A DNA stretch of 64,000 nt from CBDFHF01 sp965247565 (GCA_965247565.1 CBDFHF010000003.1:1612001-1676000); one strand, 5' to 3'; shown: positions 7,653 through 17,298, numbered from the stretch's first letter. Translations and numbers: made by a program. Notes: generated by a model not told the origin, from the sequence alone.

Positions 7653-7757
7653 TTTATTGATGTATTGAATAGTTGTAATAGTTACGGCACTCAATTTAAC
7701 AATGAGCTTGTTAGCAATTGCGGATCTAACCCCGGCCAGAAACTGATAGGCAAATCA

Positions 7758-9227
7758 ATGAAACCAATTTTTTACCGCCCGGTACAGCACCGAGCTTTAG
7801 CTTTTCTCGTGCTGCTGTTGTTGGCACTCATTATTCTTGGTGGCATGATCTGGCGCAATCTACATCATTTCAATACCGTGTTATCTCATGTGAATTATTC
7901 ACATAATGTGCAGGATGTGTCACTAGAGTTACGGCAGACCTTAATCGAATATCTCAAAGAATCATTGCCGGTTGCTTACCCTGATGACCTCAGCAAAACC
8001 TTGGCTGCACTTGATAAAACGCTGGATGAAATGGATGCTTTAATCAAAGAAGAAGAGTTTTTATCACCCGAAACCCGCATAAATATTGAGGCAGCCAAAT
8101 CCTTGCTAGCCGATATTAATATGCTAGGAAGGCAAGAAAAAAACACCCGATTGCTTGATGCGCTTACTGTAATGAGTCAGGCCCTTGATGATGAAGTTAT
8201 CGGGCGCGATCATGCTCTGGAAAAAATTAGTAACTACACTCAGTCTGAATTGTATTTAGCATCCATTACTTTGCTGGTAATTTTGGTAGTAGCGGTGTTG
8301 TTTTTATTCCGAAGGGTACTGCATCCTCTAAATAATCTCAAAGAGCTTCTGCAACGCTTGACGGAAGAAAATTATGCGCCTATCACTACCGATCATCTGG
8401 ATCCCTTATTGGTGCCTGTCTTTAACAGCTACAACGACATGGTCAGACATCTTGCTCATTTGGAAGAGATTAATCGCTTGCACGCCCAGTCACTGCAAAA
8501 AGAAGTGCGTTTGGCGACTCAAGCACTATTAGAACAGCAATACAGTTTGGCTAGAGCAGAGCGATTAGCGGCTATCGGAGAGGTTGCTGCCGAACTGGCA
8601 CATGAGATACGTAATCCTCTTGCCGGTATTCAGATGGCGTTTAATAACTTGCGTAGGGAAATTAATGACGAGCAACAATGTGAACGGATGGAACTAATCA
8701 GTTCGGAATTAAAACGCTTAGCCAGATTGCTCAATGATATGCTCGGTCAAAGTCGACACTCGCCCGAAGAAGTCAGTGATTTTGATTTAACTCGGCTCGT
8801 ACTCGACTTAATCAGCCTGACCCGCTATCAGATTGCCGAATGTATCCAGCTGGAGTTGGACGCGCCGCAGCCCGTTTGGGTGCGTTTGCCAGAAAGCGGG
8901 TTGCGGCAGGCCTTGCTCAATTTGTTATTAAATGCAGCAGATGCTTTTGATGGTGGCTCAGGGCAGGTTTGTATTAAAGTGCGTAAGAATGAATTGGGCT
9001 TGTTTATTGATGTATTGGATAACGGCCCGGGTTTTGTTCAGGATATGCTCGATAATGGTATCCGGCCATTTAGAACAAGCCGCCAGCGTGGCACAGGGTT
9101 AGGGTTGGCGATGGTGCAGCGGTTTGTAAAAGATAACGGTGGCGCCATCAAACTTGCCAATCAGCAACCGAAAGGTGCCTGTGTATTTATCACGTTACCT
9201 AAAGAATGCCTGCTGGAAGATAAATGA
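7758..9227 (+). CDS. Membrane sensor histidine kinase (NtrB/PilS-like)
   Basis: 489 residues from ATG 7758, preceded by ATAGG at 7 bases; the longer open frame from 7665 lacks a good start. It has two transmembrane helices (about 12-34 and 168-190) around an extracytoplasmic helical domain, a HAMP-like linker and a HisKA domain with His282 in ELAHEIRNPLAG. A HATPase domain follows, with its N box (LLLNAAD), DNGPGF and GTGLGL. It should autophosphorylate and pass phosphate to the sigma-54 activator encoded directly downstream, with a 4-base overlap (ATGA). The sensed signal is unknown. Confidence 0.9.
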   Translation: MKPIFYRPVQHRALAFLVLLLLALIILGGMIWRNLHHFNTVLSHVNYSHNVQDVSLELRQTLIEYLKESLPVAYPDDLSKTLAALDKTLDEMDALIKEEEFLSPETRINIEAAKSLLADINMLGRQEKNTRLLDALTVMSQALDDEVIGRDHALEKISNYTQSELYLASITLLVILVVAVLFLFRRVLHPLNNLKELLQRLTEENYAPITTDHLDPLLVPVFNSYNDMVRHLAHLEEINRLHAQSLQKEVRLATQALLEQQYSLARAERLAAIGEVAAELAHEIRNPLAGIQMAFNNLRREINDEQQCERMELISSELKRLARLLNDMLGQSRHSPEEVSDFDLTRLVLDLISLTRYQIAECIQLELDAPQPVWVRLPESGLRQALLNLLLNAADAFDGGSGQVCIKVRKNELGLFIDVLDNGPGFVQDMLDNGIRPFRTSRQRGTGLGLAMVQRFVKDNGGAIKLANQQPKGACVFITLPKECLLEDK

Positions 9228-10615
9228 TGGAAACATTGCTGATTATTGAAGACGAAAAATTATTAGGTTCTGAGTTATCTCGGCATTATCGTCAATCCGG
9301 TTGGGAAGTGGTTTTGGCTGCAAGTTTAGGGGAAGCTAAAGAGTTATTGGTTAACCAAAATATCGAACCATTGCTGATTTTATCTGATATGAACTTGCCA
9401 GATGGCAATGCCCTGGATTTTATGGAAACCCATAAAAAAAATGCCAGCTTCGCTGAATGGGTTTTTTTAACCGGTTATGGGAGTGTGCCGGATTCTGTGC
9501 GGGCATTGCGGTTAGGTGCCTATGATTTTTTAGAAAAACCTTGTGATTTGGAGCGTCTAGACCTGATTGTGAGTAGCGCGGTAAGAAGCGCCGCCATTCA
9601 ACGTCGAGTAACTGATCAAACTAGACAACGGCATCGCAGATATGCGCCAGAAGCTTACGTCGGGCAAAGTGTGCAGGCGCAGCAAGTTAGACAATTGTTA
9701 TCGAGACTCACGCAAGTGCCGTTTAGCGCACTAATTATCGGTGGTGAGAGTGGTACTGGCAAAGGCTTGGCTGCACGTATCCTGCACTATGGTGGGCCGA
9801 GAGCTTTGCAACCGATGATAGAAGTCAATTGCGCGGCATTACCTCGGGAACTATTGGAATCCGAATTGTTTGGGCATGAACCTGGCGCCTTTACCGGGGC
9901 AGCAGGACGACATCGCGGTTTGCTTGAGCAGGCGGATGGAGGCACTTTGTTTATGGACGAAATCGGCGAAATGCCCCTGGATTTACAAGCCAAGTTACTG
10001 AAAGTCATTGAAGATCACAAAGTTCGACGTTTGGGCGGCGAAAAGGAAATCCATGTTGATGTGCAAATCGTAGTGGCCAGTAATCGCGATCTGGAAAAAA
10101 TGGCTCAAGCAGGCAGCTTTCGTGCTGATTTATATCATCGCTTGAGTGTATTTAAAGTGATTTTGCCCCCGCTACGCGAGGCTACCGAAGATTTAAGCGA
10201 ATTAGTGCCGCTCTTTGTTGCTGAATATAATGCTAAAGCGGGCAGGCAGGTTAAAGACATTCCCGATGATGTGTGGATTAAGTTGAAAAATCATTATTGG
10301 CCCGGTAATGTCAGGGAATTGCGTAACGTCATAGAACGCTGCGTACTTTTTGCCGACGGCGCGACTTTTCCTGGACAATGGCTGCAATTACCAGGACAGG
10401 GTCACAATCGGATGGCGGCATCTGAAAGTTCTGCACAGGGTATTTGTTTACCTTTAGATGGCAGCATGGCGCTGGAGGATATGGATAAATTTATTATTCA
10501 GACTGCGTTGGAGCGTGCTGATAATAATCTTACCGCCGCCGCCAGAGCATTGGGGTCAACCCGCGAAACCCTGCGTTATCGGGTGCGCAAATATAATTTG
10601 AAGACGGTGGATTGA
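9224..10615 (+). CDS. Sigma-54-dependent response regulator (NtrC family)
   Basis: 463 residues: a receiver domain with phospho-acceptor Asp55 in LILSDMNLPDGN and the Lys in FLEKPCD; an AAA+ domain with Walker A GGESGTGKG, the sigma-54-contacting GAFTGA and Walker B LFMDEIGEMP; and a Fis-type helix-turn-helix at the end (NLTAAARALGSTRETLRYR). All key residues are present, so it should be a functional activator of sigma-54 promoters. It is translationally coupled to the kinase. The target genes are not visible: I found no clear -24/-12 site nearby. Confidence 0.93.
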   Translation: MMETLLIIEDEKLLGSELSRHYRQSGWEVVLAASLGEAKELLVNQNIEPLLILSDMNLPDGNALDFMETHKKNASFAEWVFLTGYGSVPDSVRALRLGAYDFLEKPCDLERLDLIVSSAVRSAAIQRRVTDQTRQRHRRYAPEAYVGQSVQAQQVRQLLSRLTQVPFSALIIGGESGTGKGLAARILHYGGPRALQPMIEVNCAALPRELLESELFGHEPGAFTGAAGRHRGLLEQADGGTLFMDEIGEMPLDLQAKLLKVIEDHKVRRLGGEKEIHVDVQIVVASNRDLEKMAQAGSFRADLYHRLSVFKVILPPLREATEDLSELVPLFVAEYNAKAGRQVKDIPDDVWIKLKNHYWPGNVRELRNVIERCVLFADGATFPGQWLQLPGQGHNRMAASESSAQGICLPLDGSMALEDMDKFIIQTALERADNNLTAAARALGSTRETLRYRVRKYNLKTVD

Positions 10616-10630
10616 AGAGATCTAAATTAA

Positions 10631-10665
10631 AAAAGCCGAACAGATAGACTCTTCGGCTTTAATTT
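10631..10665 (+). terminator. Intrinsic terminator after the two-component pair
   Basis: AAAGCCGAA and TTCGGCTTT form a stem around an 11-base loop, with A-run and T-rich flanks. It lies 15 bases past the response-regulator stop and may also serve the converging gene at 10797. Confidence 0.8.
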
Positions 10666-10796
10666 AATGGGATAGTTAATTCGTCACCAACAATATAAAT
10701 CCGGCCTTTCAATGTTTGAAGCTGAAGAGAAATTGATACTTCTCAAGGCTGGATCCACGATGGTACAGAATTTATGGGCTTAAAAATTATCGCGAC

Positions 10797-11189
10797 TTAA
10801 AGACCCAATGCCTTTTCAGAAACTTTTTCCTTAACTTTCTCGATTACTTTTTCTTTAACGACTTCTGTCGCAGAAGGTTTGGCAGTAGCGCTATCTTCCT
10901 CTTTTGGCTGTTCTGCCGTTTTTGCATTGGGCTCAGCTTGCTCTGAAACAGCCTCAGTCGTTGTTGTTTTTTCGGTTGTTGTCACTTGTTCTTTTGTCTT
11001 GGATGCATCAGAGGCTTTGTCTGTTAGCGATTGAACTGTTTTAGCTTTTTCAACAGTATCTTCAGATACTGTTGAGGTAACAGCTTTTTCTACGACTTTC
11101 TCAGAGGCTTTTTTCAGCAAACTCGATTCCGCATGAACTAACCCGGCGGTAACCAATAATGAAACAAGTAAAGCGGCTTTCTTTTTCAT
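10797..11189 (-). CDS. Secreted Lys/Glu/Thr-rich coiled-coil protein
   Basis: 130 residues with a clean signal peptide (ALLVSLLVTAGLVHA-ES), then a highly charged Lys/Glu/Thr/Val sequence. Repeated VEKA, KEKV and TTTE elements predict helical, possibly coiled-coil or disordered, structure. AGGA lies 8 bases before the ATG. There are no cysteines and no enzymatic motif. It is probably a periplasmic structural or stress protein, but I recognise no family. It converges with the two-component operon. Confidence 0.6.
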   Translation of the reverse strand: MKKKAALLVSLLVTAGLVHAESSLLKKASEKVVEKAVTSTVSEDTVEKAKTVQSLTDKASDASKTKEQVTTTEKTTTTEAVSEQAEPNAKTAEQPKEEDSATAKPSATEVVKEKVIEKVKEKVSEKALGL

Positions 11190-11296
11190 GGTACATTCCT
11201 CGATTTATGTGAAAGAGCCTATACAATAGGCGTACCATTCTGAACTTTGAATGAACAATTCCGTTAATGTCAATATTCATTTTATTGAGGGTAAAT

Positions 11297-11893
11297 ATGA
11301 AAAAATGTACTTGGGCATTATCAAATCCACTGGAAGAGTTTTACCATGATCATGAATGGGGTTGTCCTGTTCGCGATGATCGATTGTTATTTGAATTTCT
11401 AATTCTTGAAGGCGCCCAAGCAGGATTAAGTTGGTTGACGATTTTAAAAAAACGCGAAGCTTACCGAAAAGCCTTTGATCATTTTGATGTGACTGCGGTT
11501 GCTCGTTATGATCAAGCTAAAATTGAACAGCTACTCGCTGATGCAGGGATTGTAAGAAATAAGCTGAAAATTAAGGCGGCTGTGCTAAATGCCCAGGCTT
11601 TTTTATTGGTGCAGCAAGAGTTTGGCAGCTTTGCGGATTATATATGGCGATTTGTTAATGACAGCTCTATACAAAATGCTTGGCAACAGCACGCGGATAT
11701 TCCTGCTTCGACACGACTATCAGAAGTGATAAGCAGAGATCTTAAAAAACGTGGCTTTAAGTTTGTTGGTAGTACCATTTGTTATGCGTTTATGCAGGCG
11801 GTGGGGTTGGTCAATGACCATACGGTTGGTTGTTTTCGCCATGCACAACTTAAGGCTATAGCGGAGCAAGAGTTGCTTAACCGCGCATCCTGA
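11297..11893 (+). CDS. tag: DNA-3-methyladenine glycosylase I
   Basis: 198 residues from ATG 11297, with GAGGG close upstream; a start at 11267 would add ten residues outside the family. Tag excises 3-methyladenine from alkylated DNA in base-excision repair. The zinc ligands of the family are all present: Cys4, His17 (FYHDHEWG) and the C-terminal His and Cys in NDHTVGCFRH. The EGAQAGLSWLTILKKRE segment is the signature around the catalytic Glu. It converges with the aminotransferase gene. Confidence 0.95.
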   Translation: MKKCTWALSNPLEEFYHDHEWGCPVRDDRLLFEFLILEGAQAGLSWLTILKKREAYRKAFDHFDVTAVARYDQAKIEQLLADAGIVRNKLKIKAAVLNAQAFLLVQQEFGSFADYIWRFVNDSSIQNAWQQHADIPASTRLSEVISRDLKKRGFKFVGSTICYAFMQAVGLVNDHTVGCFRHAQLKAIAEQELLNRAS

Positions 11894-11927
11894 GTTTGTC
11901 CAGGGACGCGCGATTAAACGGAGAGGA

Positions 11928-13112
11928 TCATGCAATTGCTTTCTTAATACGCTCTAATGCGTTTTCTAGATTGGCCATGCTGGTGGCGATTGATATTCTA
12001 ATATGGCCTTCCGAGCCAAATGCAGAACCTGGAACCAGCGCTACACCAGCCTTTTCGATCAAATAATCAGAAAATTCCAAGTCGTTATTGATACCGTCAA
12101 GTCGGTCTATCAGTTTCTGTATATTGGGAAATACATAAAAAGTCCCATCTGTTTCCAGACATTCAATACCTTCAATGCTGTTCAATTCAGCTACCACATA
12201 GTCGTGACGTTTTTTGAACTCTACGCACATGTCATGAATAAAACTCTGGTCGCCGTTCAAGCCTTCTTCCGCAGCGACTTGTGAGATTGAAGTAGGATTA
12301 GACGTGCTTTGCGATTGAATAGTGCACATGGCCTCTATTAAATCGGCAGGGCCTGCGGCGTAGCCAATACGCCAGCCGGTCATGGAATAAGCTTTGGATA
12401 CGCCATTCATCACCACGGTGCGGTCATAAAACTCCGGGTGGGCGTTTAAAATGTTTACAAAAGTTCCTGGCTTCCAAAGTATGTGTTCATACATATCATC
12501 GGTAGCGATAATGATATTAGGGAAATCTTTTAGCACATCACCTAAGGCTTTTAATTCCTCTAGTGAATAAGCTACGCCGGACGGATTAGAAGGGCTGTTG
12601 ATAAAAATGAGTCGAGTTTTAGCGGTTATTGCTGCGCGCAATTGAGCCGGGGTGATTTTGAAGTGTTGCGCCTGAGTGGTTTCAATAATTACAGGTACGC
12701 CATCGGCCAATAAAACCATATCGGGATAAGAAACCCAAAATGGTGCCGGAATGATCACTTCATCCCCGGAATTAAGCAGAGCTTGCGTTAGATTATACGA
12801 GCTTTGCTTGCCTCCGCAGGATACCAGAACTTGTTTTGGCGAATAATCAAGACCGTTATCTCTTTTATATTTAGCGATAATGGCTTTTTTTAAGCTGGCT
12901 GTGCCGTCAACAGCAGTGTATTTGGTAAAGCCACTGTTAATGGCATTAATTGCTGCGGCTTTAATATGGTTTGGCGTATCAAAATCAGGCTCGCCAGCGC
13001 CAAGGCCGATAATATCTTTACCAGCGGCACGCATTTGTGCGGCTCGGGCAGTGATTGCTAAGGTAGGGGAGGGTTTAACTGATTGGACTCGGTTGGAAAG
13101 TTTGATGCTCAT
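11928..13112 (-). CDS. aspC: Class I aspartate/aromatic aminotransferase (PLP)
   Basis: 394 residues from ATG 13112. The frame continues upstream to 13256, but the extra 48 residues are not part of the family. MSIKLSNRVQSVKPSPTLAI is the usual start of the class I (1-gamma) aspartate aminotransferases. GLGAGEPDFDTP, NSPSNPSG, the PLP-binding lysine in SKAYSMTGWR and the C-terminal arginine region are present. It should interconvert aspartate and oxaloacetate with glutamate and 2-oxoglutarate; some members also act on prephenate. Single gene, with no operon partner on the same strand nearby. Confidence 0.9.
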   Translation of the reverse strand: MSIKLSNRVQSVKPSPTLAITARAAQMRAAGKDIIGLGAGEPDFDTPNHIKAAAINAINSGFTKYTAVDGTASLKKAIIAKYKRDNGLDYSPKQVLVSCGGKQSSYNLTQALLNSGDEVIIPAPFWVSYPDMVLLADGVPVIIETTQAQHFKITPAQLRAAITAKTRLIFINSPSNPSGVAYSLEELKALGDVLKDFPNIIIATDDMYEHILWKPGTFVNILNAHPEFYDRTVVMNGVSKAYSMTGWRIGYAAGPADLIEAMCTIQSQSTSNPTSISQVAAEEGLNGDQSFIHDMCVEFKKRHDYVVAELNSIEGIECLETDGTFYVFPNIQKLIDRLDGINNDLEFSDYLIEKAGVALVPGSAFGSEGHIRISIATSMANLENALERIKKAIA

Positions 13113-13332
13113 AGGCCGCCATGTAAAATCAAAGACTAAAATTAGAGTAAGTATAACCCATGTTAAGGCTTGCCAACATCCACGGTAAAAACGAATAATT
13201 TCTCCAAACGATTTAAGACAAACTCGAGTCAACTCATACAACCGTGTTAGACTCATTGCCGGTGGCTGGCTAGGTTTACATTAATTCGTGGCTCAGTCGC
13301 CAACAACTATAACAACATGAGGGTGAGTCAAA

Positions 13333-13698
13333 ATGAAAAACTTAAAAAAAATTTTAGGCGTTTTAGTTATCGCTGTTTCCAGTGCAACTATTTCCCCAGT
13401 TGCTTTTGCAGTCTATCCGCCTGAGCAGGCTATTGATATGACCGTGACGAAGGTACAAGCAGCAGTTGATGCTCTTAAAGCCGGTGGCAATGCTGATGCG
13501 GTGTCCGATTTGATTAAAGACGCGCTCGATGCTAGCAAAGAAATCAATGCCAGTGATACCGTGTTTGTTGCACGGACTAAAGGTAGCAATATTTTGAAAG
13601 CTGCCCGCAAACATCTTAAAGAGGGTTCAACAAAGGAGGCGGGGGAAGAATTGGATAAGGCTTTTCAAGCATTCAGTAATTTGAAGTCCCTGCTTTAA
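13333..13698 (+). CDS. Small exported helical protein, unknown function
   Basis: 121 residues with a signal peptide (LGVLVIAVSSATISPVAFA), then an all-alpha mature chain. It contains two amphipathic parts, QAIDMTVTKVQAAVDALKAGG and AGEELDKAFQAFSNLKSL, and no cysteines. GAGGGTGA lies upstream of the ATG. The charge pattern suggests a small helical bundle in the periplasm. I recognise no named family. Confidence 0.65.
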   Translation: MKNLKKILGVLVIAVSSATISPVAFAVYPPEQAIDMTVTKVQAAVDALKAGGNADAVSDLIKDALDASKEINASDTVFVARTKGSNILKAARKHLKEGSTKEAGEELDKAFQAFSNLKSLL

Positions 13699-13719
13699 TA
13701 TCTCTAACTTAAAATTTTG

Positions 13720-13760
13720 CGACAAGTTCATAACGAACGATTATTCGTGGTGAACTTGTC
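13720..13760. repeat. REP-like extragenic palindrome
   Basis: GACAAGTTCA (13721-13730) pairs perfectly with TGAACTTGTC (13751-13760), and inside it ACGAA pairs with TTCGT around CGATTA. The segment TTCGTGGTGAACTTGTCGAA resembles a short palindromic repeat scattered through many proteobacterial genomes. It lies 20 bases after the stop of the small exported protein and may also end transcription. Confidence 0.6.
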
Positions 13761-13806
13761 GAATGCTCCTCCGCACAAAGCCAAAGAGCCTGGATCAATT
13801 CAGTGA

Positions 13807-14169
13807 TTATTTTTCGGTGCTGACCACGATTTGGTTGACGAAAATAATGCTCGGAAATGTGCGATCCAGCGAGTTACTGTGAAAGTCTTTCATTTCCATA
13901 CCGTTGTCGAAACGAACGGTGTCGCCCTTTTTTACCTCCGCAGTCGGTCCTGCAAGCCAGCGAGACTCTTTTTCTTGCTGTACTTGTAAATAGGTATATT
14001 GGGGAACGTTGATCACCTCAAGTACAGTACCCTTTTGTGGAAGTTGCGAGGAAGCGGCAGGTGTCTTTGCGTGCTCAGTGTTCACGGGTGGGTGGCCTGC
14101 CGGCAATTTTTGCTCTGCAAAACAAACTGTTGTCATTGTTAGGGATAGCAACAAAATCAGAATTTTCAT
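13807..14169 (-). CDS. NrfJ-like small exported protein
   Basis: 120 residues with a signal peptide (ILLLSLTMTTVCFA). A His/Pro spacer is followed by a compact beta domain: GTVLEVINVPQYTYLQV, WLAGP, KKGDTVRF, then MKDFHSNSLDRTF and a final strand. This pattern resembles the OB-fold-like proteins annotated NrfJ beside some cytochrome nitrite reductases. No nrf gene is in the window, so a role in nitrite reduction is not supported. It is probably periplasmic. Confidence 0.5.
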   Translation of the reverse strand: MKILILLLSLTMTTVCFAEQKLPAGHPPVNTEHAKTPAASSQLPQKGTVLEVINVPQYTYLQVQQEKESRWLAGPTAEVKKGDTVRFDNGMEMKDFHSNSLDRTFPSIIFVNQIVVSTEK

Positions 14170-14327
14170 AGTTGTGTTTAGAATGGTCAGTTGGGAAAAG
14201 GTGTAGCTAATGAGCTCGTTATGGCAATTTCTATAAGGAACATCGAAACTCCGCTGGTCAAGATAAGTACATTTGATCGATGAGTCAAGGACAGGCTGGT
14301 TTTACAGCCTCAATATGCACTACTCGT

Positions 14328-14345
14328 CAGCACTTTTTGGTGCTG
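14328..14345 (-). terminator. Hairpin immediately after rimO
   Basis: CAGCAC-TTTTTG-GTGCTG lies two bases past the rimO stop, followed by a second stem, AGGCTG / CAGCCT, at 14293-14310. Neither has a U-run on the minus strand, so these may be Rho-dependent or mRNA 3'-end structures rather than an intrinsic terminator. Confidence 0.35.
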
Positions 14346-14347
14346 CG

Positions 14348-15658
14348 TTAAACCAATCGACCCCACAAATCATACTCATCGGCTTCTTCCAGCTCGACTT
14401 CGACAAAATCTCCCACTTTTAAATGTGTTGCGCCATCAATAAAGACTTGGCCGTCAATTTCAGGGGCGTCGGCTTTGCTTCTGGCTACCGCACCCTCTTC
14501 AACCACTTCATCAATGAGTACGGTCTCAATTTTACCAATACGATGTTGTAAACGATCAGCACTGATCTCTGCTTGATGAGCCATAAACCGAGATAAACGT
14601 TCTTGCTTAATTTCTTCTGAAACCGCCCCAGGCAGCTCATTGGCAGCTGCCCCTTTTACTGGCGAATAAGCAAAACAACCCACGCGGTCTAATTGGGCTT
14701 CGCTCATAAAATCCAGGAGTTCTTCAAATTCCTGTTCGGTTTCGCCAGGAAAGCCAACGATAAAAGTACTGCGTAAGGTAATATCTGGGCAGATTTCACG
14801 CCAAGCTTTAATGCGTTCCAAGTTATTCTCGCTAGCCGCCGGACGTTTCATGAGTTTAAGAATGCGGCTGCTGGCATGTTGAAACGGAATGTCCAGATAA
14901 GGCAGAACTTTACCTTGTGCCATTAATGGGATCACGTCATCGACATGCGGATAAGGATAGACGTAATGCATTCTAACCCAAATGCCTAAATCGCCTAGCG
15001 CTTCAGTTAAGTCATAAAAACGGGTTTGAATGGAACGACCCTGCCAATCACGGGATTGATATTTTAAATCAAGGCCGTAAGCGCTGGTGTCCTGGGAAAC
15101 TACCAATAGTTCTTTTACCCCGGCATCTGCCAGCCGCCGTGCTTCCAGTAAAACATCATCAATCGGTCTGCTAACCAAGTCGCCGCGCATAGACGGGATT
15201 ATGCAGAAAGTGCAGCGGTGATTACAGCCTTCGGAAATTTTCAGGTAGGCATAATGCCGTGGTGTTAGTTTAATACCTTGTGGCGGCACTAGGCTGGTGA
15301 ATGGATCGTGCGGTGGCGGTAAGTGTTCATGGACGGAGGCTACAACTTCTTCCAAGGCATGCGCACCAGTCACTTTTAAAACTTGAGGATGACGAGCGCG
15401 AATTTCCGCTTCTCTAGCACCCAGGCAACCGGTAACGATCACCCGGCCATTGTTTGCCAAAGCTTCGCCAATGCTATCGAGCGATTCTTCCACTGCAGCA
15501 TCAATAAAACCACATGTATTCACCACAACTAAATCCGCATCCTGATAAGTCGGGGAAACAACGTAACCCTCGGAGCGCAATTTGGTCAAAATGCGTTCGC
15601 TATCGACCAGCGCTTTAGGACAGCCTAAGCTGATAAAACCGATATGTGGTGCAGTCAT
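14348..15658 (-). CDS. rimO: Ribosomal protein S12 methylthiotransferase
   Basis: 436 residues, normal for the family. RimO is a radical-SAM enzyme with two [4Fe-4S] clusters that adds a methylthio group to Asp89 (E. coli numbering) of ribosomal protein S12. The N-terminal UPF0004 domain carries three cysteines (SLGCPKALVDS, VVNTCGFID, TGCLGA). The radical-SAM motif is CNHRCTFC in ISEGCNHRCTFCIIPSMRG, and a TRAM domain closes the protein (DAPEIDGQVFIDG). SLGCPKALVDSE separates RimO from MiaB. It is transcribed alone. Confidence 0.96.
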   Translation of the reverse strand: MTAPHIGFISLGCPKALVDSERILTKLRSEGYVVSPTYQDADLVVVNTCGFIDAAVEESLDSIGEALANNGRVIVTGCLGAREAEIRARHPQVLKVTGAHALEEVVASVHEHLPPPHDPFTSLVPPQGIKLTPRHYAYLKISEGCNHRCTFCIIPSMRGDLVSRPIDDVLLEARRLADAGVKELLVVSQDTSAYGLDLKYQSRDWQGRSIQTRFYDLTEALGDLGIWVRMHYVYPYPHVDDVIPLMAQGKVLPYLDIPFQHASSRILKLMKRPAASENNLERIKAWREICPDITLRSTFIVGFPGETEQEFEELLDFMSEAQLDRVGCFAYSPVKGAAANELPGAVSEEIKQERLSRFMAHQAEISADRLQHRIGKIETVLIDEVVEEGAVARSKADAPEIDGQVFIDGATHLKVGDFVEVELEEADEYDLWGRLV

Positions 15659-15810
15659 GACAATCTCATTAACAAGTTAAATGCGGCTAGTTTTGCGGTG
15701 TAGTGCAGGTGGGTTTTAGCGGGAAAACGTGTCTGCCGCGTTGCGGTTTTTATACTGAAGTCCCCAGTTGACAGTAAGAAACTATAACTAGGGTTGCGTT
15801 TCGATTTTAA

Positions 15811-15887
15811 TGGTGGTGATAGGTGGATTTGAACCACCGACCTGAGGGTTATGAATCCTCCGCTCTAACCAACTGAGCTATATCACC
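15811..15887 (-). tRNA. tRNA-Met (anticodon CAT)
   Basis: On the minus strand a complete cloverleaf folds: acceptor stem GGTGATA / TATCACC, D arm GCTC...GAGC, anticodon loop TTCATAA with anticodon CAT, and T arm GGTGG-TTCAAAT-CCACC. The discriminator is A and CCA is encoded. The G-C pair at 1-72 and the anticodon stem without three consecutive G-C pairs rule out initiator tRNA. An elongator tRNA-Met or a lysidine-modified tRNA-Ile2 cannot be separated by eye. Confidence 0.93.
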
Positions 15888-15928
15888 GTCAGCAAGGAGC
15901 GGAATTATAGGTAGCCGCCCTTGCTTTG

Positions 15929-17020
15929 TCAAACGTTGAATCTGAAATGCACGACGTCGCCGTCTTTTACCAGATAGTCCTTACCTTCCAAGCGCCATTT
16001 CCCTGCATCTTTAGCGCCTTGCTCACCTTTGTGATCGATAAAGTCCTGGTAAGCAATCACTTCGGCGCGTATGAAACCTTTTTCAAAATCGGAATGGATA
16101 ACGCCTGCCGCTTGTGGTGCTGATGCGCCGACGGGGATAGTCCAAGCTCTGACTTCTTTGACGCCAGCAGTAAAATAGGTTGATAAGTTGAGCAGCCGAT
16201 AGCCAGCTCTTACCACCCGATTTAAGCCGGGTTCATCTAAGCCTAAATCATCAAGAAATTCTTTGCGCTCATCGTCGTCCAGTTGAGCAATTTCCGCTTC
16301 GATTGCGGCGCAAATGGGCACAACCATGGCATTTTCTTTATCAGCAAATTCTCGAACTTTATCTAATAATGGATTATTTTCAAAGCCGTCGTCTTGAACG
16401 TTAGCAACGTACATGGTTGGCTTCGCAGTGAGTAGACACAGATCTTTAATTAAAGCTTTTTCATCATCAGTCAAGTCCAGAGACCTCACTGTTGCGCCGC
16501 TATCCAATTGTTTTAGCACACGTTCTAAAACCACTTTTTTAGCCAATTCGTCTTTGTTGCCGGATTTAGCCATTTTGCCTGCTCGTAACAACGCTTTTTC
16601 CACAGAAGCCATATCAGCAAGCGCTAATTCTGTATTAATGACTTCAATGTCAGAAATAGGATCAATTTTTCCGGCAACGTGAATGACGTTATCGTCCTGA
16701 AAACAACGCACTACGTGAGCGATGGCATCTGTTTCCCGGATATTAGCCAAAAACTGATTCCCCAATCCTTCGCCTTTAGAGGCGCCTGCCACCAAGCCAG
16801 CAATATCAACGAATTCAATGGTGGTCGGCAATATCCGTTCCGGTTTTACGATGTCTGCTAATTTATCCATTCTGGCATCGGGCACAGGAACCACGCCAAC
16901 ATTAGGATCTATTGTGCAAAAAGGATAATTTTCAGCCGCGATTTTTGCGCGGGTCAAGGCATTAAATAAAGTTGACTTACCCACATTAGGTAAACCAACG
17001 ATTCCACAATACAGCGCCAT
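15929..17020 (-). CDS. ychF: Redox-regulated P-loop ATPase YchF (Obg family)
   Basis: 363 residues, the normal length. Walker A is GLPNVGKSTLFNALT near the start, followed by the G-domain signature VDIAGLVAGASKGEGLGNQFL. The C-terminal TGS-like domain ends with WRLEGKDYLVKDGDVVHFRFNV. YchF binds the ribosome and hydrolyses ATP rather than GTP; it is a negative regulator of the oxidative-stress response in E. coli. It is often next to pth, which is not seen here; a tRNA gene lies just downstream. Confidence 0.97.
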   Translation of the reverse strand: MALYCGIVGLPNVGKSTLFNALTRAKIAAENYPFCTIDPNVGVVPVPDARMDKLADIVKPERILPTTIEFVDIAGLVAGASKGEGLGNQFLANIRETDAIAHVVRCFQDDNVIHVAGKIDPISDIEVINTELALADMASVEKALLRAGKMAKSGNKDELAKKVVLERVLKQLDSGATVRSLDLTDDEKALIKDLCLLTAKPTMYVANVQDDGFENNPLLDKVREFADKENAMVVPICAAIEAEIAQLDDDERKEFLDDLGLDEPGLNRVVRAGYRLLNLSTYFTAGVKEVRAWTIPVGASAPQAAGVIHSDFEKGFIRAEVIAYQDFIDHKGEQGAKDAGKWRLEGKDYLVKDGDVVHFRFNV

Positions 17021-17298
17021 AAAGTTCTCTTGAGAGTTTTTGAAAACAAGTAAAACAGCTGAAAAGTAAGCTGCAACAGCTGGCGATTATACAAGTTATG
17101 GATTTAATTTATAAAACTAAATGCCTTCGCTGCAAACTGTTGGTCTCAAATTTTTGAGACTTAACTGCAAAGAGCAGCGAGTTTAATAAGCATTATAACG
17201 AAGTGCTGCAACCATTCTGGTGATGGGTTTTTAGGAGATTTATTCGTATAACTCTGATGGATCTTCGAGTGCTTTGTGGAGACATAATTGCTATGAGA

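Noticed and set aside
15811..15887. Initiator tRNA-fMet
   Set aside because: It has a paired G1-C72 and lacks three G-C pairs at the base of the anticodon stem, so it is not an initiator.
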